A stretch of 60,924 nucleotides of DNA from Solidesulfovibrio fructosivorans JJ] (lineage in GTDB: Bacteria; Desulfobacterota; Desulfovibrionia; Desulfovibrionales; Desulfovibrionaceae). Below the pieces are notes generated by a model. It saw nothing but the letters and a program-made list of their open reading frames with translations. It was not told the DNA's origin and made no database searches. Below are positions 57,057 through 60,924 of the stretch, one piece after another (the stretch's first letter is position 1; each line of letters opens with the position of its first letter). Position numbers and translations under genes: made by a program. Where the stretch lies: the NCBI RefSeq assembly GCF_000179555.1, contig NZ_AECZ01000023.1:1-60924 (forward strand), written 5' to 3'.

Positions 57057-58634
57057 ATGCCGGAGCGTATGCCGATCGGGTCTGTGGCGTCCGTGGAGGG
57101 CGCGGAGGTCATGGTAGTCCTGGACGCGGCGGTGGCGGCCGATGTCGGCGTGGGCGACATGGCGGTCATCGTCTCGGAGCGGTCCATGGTTTTTGGACTG
57201 GTGCAGGCGCTTTTCACCCCCGCGCCGGGGCCGGAGGCCGGGGGCATGCGCACGGCCCGGCTGGCGCTTCTGGGCGAGAGCCTCGGGGCGGAAACCGAGG
57301 CGTTTACGTTTCAGCGCGGCGTATCCATCAGCCCGAAGCTGGGGGCGGTGGTACGGCGCGCGGTCACCGGGGATTTGGCCCGCATTTATGCCAAGCCGGC
57401 CAAGTCCAGCGTCCTGATCGGCTCGCTGCACCAGGACGCGGCAGTGCCGGCCTTCATGGTGGTTGACGATTTCCTGGGCAAGCATTTCGCCGTGCTCGGC
57501 ACCACCGGCTCGGGCAAGTCCTGCACGGTGGCGGTGCTGTTGCGTTCGGTTCTGACCGCCCACGCCCACGGCCACATCGTGCTGCTCGACCCCCACGACG
57601 AATACGCCGCCGCCTTTGGCGACATGGCCGAGTCGGTCACCACCGATAACCTGGTCCTGCCGTACTGGCTGCTCGATTTCGAGGAGATGACCCAGGTCTT
57701 TTGCAGCGGCGAGCAGCCCTACCGCGAGGTGGAGGCCAACATCCTCAAGGAATGCGTGCTGGCGGCCAAGGCGGAATTCATGCGCGGGGCCGGGCGGGAC
57801 GACGCGGCGCTGACCATCGACACGCCGGTGCCGTATCGGCTCGCCCGGGTGCTGGAGCTGCTCAAGGTCGGCATGGGGCGGCTGGACAAGCCCGAGAGTT
57901 CCATCCCCTATCTGCGCCTGACGGCGCGCATCGACGCCCTGCGCCGTGACCGGCGTTTCAGCTTTATGTTCGGCCAGCTCACGGTCGAGGACGACATGGC
58001 CGATGTCCTGGCGCGGTATCTGCGGCTTCCGGCCGACGGGCGGCCGCTGACGATCTTCAATCTGGCCGGCGTGCCGGCCGAGATCGTGGACGTGGTGGTG
58101 TCGGTGCTGTGCCGGCTCATTTTCGATTTCGCCCTGTGGACCGAGCGCGGGCGCGGGGTGCCGGTGCTCCTGGTGTGCGAGGAGGCCCACCGCTACGTGC
58201 CGCGCGACTCGGCCGCCGCGTTCGGCCCGACCCGCCGGGCGCTTTCGCGCATCGCCAAGGAGGGCCGCAAGTACGGCGTGTCTCTCGGGCTTGTTACCCA
58301 GCGCCCCTCGGAGATCTCCGAAACCGTGCTGTCCCAGGTCAACACCCTGGTGTCGCTTCGCATGAGCAACGAGCAGGACCAGCTTTTCGTGCGCCGGGCC
58401 ATGCCGGAAAACGCGGCCGGGCTTTTGTCCGCCCTGCCGGCGCTGCGCACCCAGGAGGCGGTGGTGGTGGGCGAGGGCGTGCCCGTGCCCATGCGCATCC
58501 GCCTGCGCGATCTGGCCGACGGCGAACGGCCGCGCAGCGACACGGCGCGCTTTTCCGAAGTCTGGTCCGCGCCGCGTAACGAGCCGGGTTTTATCGCCGA
58601 CACGATTGAGCGTTGGCGAAGGCAGGCGCGTTGA
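57057..58634 (+). CDS. HerA-like DUF87 ATP-binding protein
   Basis: The 525-residue protein belongs to the HerA/FtsK-like ATPase superfamily. The N-terminal HAS-barrel-like part (about 1-100) has PIGSVASVEGAEVMVVLDAA. The motor core has Walker A GTTGSGKSCTVAV (Lys154), IVLLDPHDEYAAAFG, and Walker B VPVLLVCEEAHRYVPRD, and later GLVTQRPSEISETVLSQVNT. HerA enzymes form hexamers that move double-stranded DNA, often with the nuclease NurA for end resection. No nurA-like gene is beside it, so the partner is unknown; some such bacterial proteins act in defence, though there are no other defence genes here. Its ribosome site is supplied by the preceding repeat. Confidence 0.87.
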   Translation: MPERMPIGSVASVEGAEVMVVLDAAVAADVGVGDMAVIVSERSMVFGLVQALFTPAPGPEAGGMRTARLALLGESLGAETEAFTFQRGVSISPKLGAVVRRAVTGDLARIYAKPAKSSVLIGSLHQDAAVPAFMVVDDFLGKHFAVLGTTGSGKSCTVAVLLRSVLTAHAHGHIVLLDPHDEYAAAFGDMAESVTTDNLVLPYWLLDFEEMTQVFCSGEQPYREVEANILKECVLAAKAEFMRGAGRDDAALTIDTPVPYRLARVLELLKVGMGRLDKPESSIPYLRLTARIDALRRDRRFSFMFGQLTVEDDMADVLARYLRLPADGRPLTIFNLAGVPAEIVDVVVSVLCRLIFDFALWTERGRGVPVLLVCEEAHRYVPRDSAAAFGPTRRALSRIAKEGRKYGVSLGLVTQRPSEISETVLSQVNTLVSLRMSNEQDQLFVRRAMPENAAGLLSALPALRTQEAVVVGEGVPVPMRIRLRDLADGERPRSDTARFSEVWSAPRNEPGFIADTIERWRRQAR

Positions 58635-58706
58635 TGCCCCCGTTTCTTGTCAATCCCCGGGGAAGAAGGTAGGGGGCGGAAAAGAGAGGACCAAGGAGTC
58701 GTGTTC

Positions 58707-59408
58707 ATGCAACTTGTCTTGCCGATCGTGACGGCGCTTCTTGTCGTCGCGACGGCGTTTCCCACACTGGCCGCCGGGCCGAAAATGGCCACCGTGCCGA
58801 CCTCGGCGACCGAAATCCACGGCATCGCGCTGCCCGATCCCGTGGCCGCCGCCAAGCGCGACGCGAAGCTGCGGGAGGCCGGGCACCGTTTCGACGGCAG
58901 AAAGCCCGTGGCCTGCCGTTACCCGGCGCTCATCGAGAACAAGCAGCTTTTGCGCTGGGTCAATATCTACAGCCGGAAAAACGGCCTCGATCCGAGGCTC
59001 GTCTACGCGCTGATCGAACAGGAGTCGCGGTTCAACCCCTGCGCGGTCTCGCCCAAGGGCGCCCAAGGCATCATGCAGATCATGCCCGACACCCAAAAAG
59101 TGCTGGGGCTCAGCGAGCCGTTCGACCCGGAGCGCAATATCGCCGCGGGAACGAAATATTTGCGGTCTATGCTGGACCGGTTTCAGACCGAGGTCATGGC
59201 CCTGGCCGCCTACAACGCCGGCCCCGGGGCCGTGGCCAAGCACGGTGGGGTGCCGCCCTATGAGGAAACCAAGGACTACGTGCTGAAAGTCGTGGACCGC
59301 TATTTTTACCTGCGCCAGCGCTATCCGGTGGAAGACCTCGATTCCATGCACAAGAAGCTGACCCTGACCGACGCCGCGCCCCTGGCCGGCAGACGGGAGA
59401 ACCCATGA
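58707..59408 (+). CDS. Lytic transglycosylase (SLT family)
   Basis: AAGGAG lies before ATG 58707. The 233-residue protein has a signal peptide (about 1-22, AFPTLAAG) and the SLT goose-lysozyme-type domain (about 80-205): VYALIEQESRFNPCAVSPKG with catalytic Glu of EQES, GAQGIMQIMPDT, NIAAGTKYLRSML and ALAAYNAGPGAVAKHGG. It cleaves peptidoglycan between MurNAc and GlcNAc in the periplasm. It lacks the U-shaped domain of Slt70 and is closest to MltC/EmtA-like short forms. Its stop overlaps the start of the peroxiredoxin gene. Confidence 0.93.
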   Translation: MQLVLPIVTALLVVATAFPTLAAGPKMATVPTSATEIHGIALPDPVAAAKRDAKLREAGHRFDGRKPVACRYPALIENKQLLRWVNIYSRKNGLDPRLVYALIEQESRFNPCAVSPKGAQGIMQIMPDTQKVLGLSEPFDPERNIAAGTKYLRSMLDRFQTEVMALAAYNAGPGAVAKHGGVPPYEETKDYVLKVVDRYFYLRQRYPVEDLDSMHKKLTLTDAAPLAGRRENP

Positions 59409-59893
59409 GCGAAGTCCTCTGGCCCGAAGCGGGGCGGCCCGCGCCGGATTTTTCCCTGCCCGACGCTTCCGGGCAGGTCCATTCCCTGGCCGATTTCGCC
59501 GGCCGCTGGCTGGCGCTCTATTTCTATCCGCGCGACATGACCAGCGGCTGTACCACCGAGGCCCTGGAATTCTCCACCCTCATGCCCCGGTTCGTCGAGC
59601 TTGACGCGGCCGTGGTCGGCATAAGCCGCGACGCCCCGGCCTCCCACGAGAAATTTATCGTCAAAAACGACCTGACCGTGCGGTTGCTGTCCGACCCGGA
59701 TACGGCCGTTCACAAGGCCTACGGCGCTTGGCGGCTGAAAAAGGCTTACGGCAAGGAGTCCATGGGCGTGGTGCGTTCCACCTTTCTCATCGACCCCGAG
59801 GGCGTGGTGCGCCGGGCCTGGCCCAAGGTGGCCAAGGCCGCCGGGCACGCCGAAGCGGTGCTCAAGGCCCTGACCGGGCTGGCGCAAGGGTAA
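59405..59893 (+). CDS. BCP/PrxQ-type peroxiredoxin lacking the near resolving cysteine
   Basis: The 162-residue thiol peroxidase reduces hydroperoxides. The thioredoxin fold has PAPDFSLPDASG, YFYPRDMTSGCTTEA with peroxidatic Cys49, and later STFLIDPEGVV. Many PrxQ proteins have a second Cys five residues on (GCTTEAC); here position 54 is Leu and I see no other Cys in the chain, so it is a 1-Cys form that needs an external thiol. In an anaerobe it would defend against short oxygen exposure. The start overlaps the transglycosylase gene by four bases (ATGA). Confidence 0.9.
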   Translation: MSEVLWPEAGRPAPDFSLPDASGQVHSLADFAGRWLALYFYPRDMTSGCTTEALEFSTLMPRFVELDAAVVGISRDAPASHEKFIVKNDLTVRLLSDPDTAVHKAYGAWRLKKAYGKESMGVVRSTFLIDPEGVVRRAWPKVAKAAGHAEAVLKALTGLAQG

Positions 59894-59899
59894 CGCCCC

Positions 59900-60889
59900 A
59901 TGTCCTTGTGCGTCTCGCGGCTCCAATCGGGCGGGCTTATCGCCACCTACCAGTGCCAAAGCGCCTGTCCCCATTGCCTGTATCGGGGCGGCCCGGCTCG
60001 CGAAGGCGCATACATGGACCAGGGGCTGGCCACGACCCTTTTCGCCAAGGCGCGGGAGCTCGGCGCGGCGGCCATGCACATCGGCGGCGGCGAACCCCTG
60101 TCCGACCCCCTGTCCCTGGCCGGCTTGCTGGCGGCCGCCGACGAGGCGGGCATGCCCATCGAATATGTGGAGACGAGCGGGGCCTGGTTCACGGACGCGG
60201 AAGAGGCCGTGGAGCTTTTGACCGAACTGCGCTCCATGGGGCTGGCCCGGCTGCTGGTGTCCATCACGCCCATGCACAACGGCTTCATCCCTTTGCGCAA
60301 GACCCTCGGCACCATCGAAGCGGCCCAGGCGGCCGGCATCGTCGTCTTTCCCTGGCAGGAGCATTTTTTGGAGGACATGCGCGCCTTCGACCCCGATAGG
60401 ACACACCCCTTTCGGGAATACCAGGAGCGTTTCGGTCAGGATTACCCGGCTCAGGTTCTGCGCCGGATATGGATCCATCTGGGCGGCCGGGCCTTCGACC
60501 TTTTCGCCCCGGCCCTGGGCCGGCGGCCGGTTGCGGCCATCCTGGCCGAGGCCTCGGCCGACTGCCGGGCGGAACTGACCGACGTCGGCCATTTCCACAT
60601 GGACCTTTACGGCGATTACATTCCGGGATTGTGCTCGGGGCTGGCCTTTCGGGCCGACGACCTCGGCGCGCCGCTGGACCCGGAACGCTACCCGATCCTC
60701 ACCACCCTGGCCGAGACCGGCATCCGGGGCTTCTACGACTACGCCACGGCCCTGGAGGACTACACGCCCCGGCCCGAAGGCTACGTCAACAAGTGCGAAC
60801 TGTGCCAGGATATCCGCCGCCACCTGTCCGAACGGGGCTGGTTCGAATCCACGGAACTCTCCCCAGCCGAATTTTACGCGATGTTGTAG
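59900..60889 (+). CDS. Radical SAM protein
   Basis: The 329-residue enzyme has the cluster motif CQSACPHC (Cys19, Cys23, Cys26, CxxxCxxC), the GGGEP box (AMHIGGGEPLSDP, about 60-70) and a TIM-barrel pattern to about 200. The C-terminal third carries GLCSGLAF and the pair NKCELC (near 298-303), which could bind an extra iron-sulfur cluster as in SPASM-like relatives, but a full SPASM motif is not visible. No substrate peptide gene or partner is adjacent, and the reaction is unknown. It starts seven bases after the peroxiredoxin gene. Confidence 0.85.
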   Translation: MSLCVSRLQSGGLIATYQCQSACPHCLYRGGPAREGAYMDQGLATTLFAKARELGAAAMHIGGGEPLSDPLSLAGLLAAADEAGMPIEYVETSGAWFTDAEEAVELLTELRSMGLARLLVSITPMHNGFIPLRKTLGTIEAAQAAGIVVFPWQEHFLEDMRAFDPDRTHPFREYQERFGQDYPAQVLRRIWIHLGGRAFDLFAPALGRRPVAAILAEASADCRAELTDVGHFHMDLYGDYIPGLCSGLAFRADDLGAPLDPERYPILTTLAETGIRGFYDYATALEDYTPRPEGYVNKCELCQDIRRHLSERGWFESTELSPAEFYAML

Positions 60890-60894
60890 AGGAA

Positions 60895-60924
60895 CCGGGG
60901 GGAACCCTTTCTGTAGAAAGGGTT
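60895..60924 (+). repeat. Palindromic repeat cut by the window end
   Basis: CCGGGGGGAACCCTTTCTGT-AGAAAGGGTT begins hairpin 1 of the composite element (compare GGGGGAAACCTTTC-TGAA-GAAAGGTTT at 1251). The right arm continues outside. It follows the radical SAM stop codon by a few bases. Confidence 0.7.

Noticed and set aside
57057-58634. HerA-like ATPase considered as part of a defence island
   Set aside because: Neighbours are a transglycosylase, a peroxiredoxin and a radical SAM protein; no nuclease or other defence gene is beside it.

Overview
The window is GC-rich, densely coded chromosomal DNA with no rRNA, tRNA, phage or insertion-sequence genes that I could recognise. Gene content and gene order suggest a Desulfovibrionaceae sulfate reducer, perhaps of the Solidesulfovibrio / Desulfovibrio magneticus type. 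The pointers are a fused acetyl-CoA carboxylase carboxyltransferase next to a biotin carboxylase and ssb, a complete AddAB pair, a Tad pilus locus, and many long GC-rich palindromes between genes. This assignment is an inference from style and synteny; no search was run.

Layout. 0-5.2 kb: a Tat-exported molybdopterin oxidoreductase, a DsrE-like protein, an MgtC-family membrane protein, purine nucleoside phosphorylase (minus strand), the flagellar stator genes motA-motB and a PilZ protein. 5.2-11 kb: a fatty-acid initiation cluster (biotin carboxylase, fused carboxyltransferase, a two-lobed biotinyl-like carrier, a small unknown) followed by ssb. 11-14 kb: a Sel1-repeat protein and a TadV/CpaA prepilin peptidase, both on the minus strand. 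14-22.7 kb: a hybrid histidine kinase, a tiny membrane peptide, a PEP-synthase-like protein without the usual TIM barrel, hydroxypyruvate isomerase and tartronate semialdehyde reductase (glyoxylate/glycerate pathway), then an SH3 protein with an M48 lipoprotein protease. 22.7-28.6 kb: repeat arrays, a DUF2726 nuclease-like protein, a CHASE2 adenylate cyclase, a phytase-type esterase-like protein and a polytopic membrane protein. 28.6-34.9 kb: a CpoB-like TPR lipoprotein, dprA, an HDOD/GGDEF signalling group, a XerC/D recombinase and a periplasmic unknown. 34.9-41.2 kb: addA-addB on the minus strand. 41.2-54.5 kb: a Tad (tight adherence) pilus locus. It has one plus-strand operon (cpaB, cpaC, lipoprotein, cpaE, hydrolase, cpaF, tadB, tadC, unknown) behind a good sigma-54 promoter, a convergent minus-strand operon (tadF-like, tadG, tadE, unknown) and a divergent TadD lipoprotein. 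54.5-60.9 kb: a second hybrid kinase, a HerA-like ATPase, a lytic transglycosylase, a 1-Cys BCP peroxiredoxin and a radical SAM protein.

The most unusual feature is the set of intergenic repeats. At least twelve palindromic elements of related design occur here. They include a composite of about 160 bp (16-bp hairpin, long outer stem, second hairpin), a two-copy element of about 190 bp built of several hairpins with a compensatory base-pair change between copies, and a tandem array of five 23/24-bp hairpins. Several lie between convergent genes like bidirectional terminators. Two bring a GGCCGCCGGAGGC box that acts as the Shine-Dalgarno site of the next gene, and one carries the stop codon of a kinase gene in a hairpin loop. 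The other leading candidates are the non-canonical biotin carrier, the PEP-synthase-like protein with an unrecognised C-terminal domain, and the sigma-54 wiring of the Tad operons.
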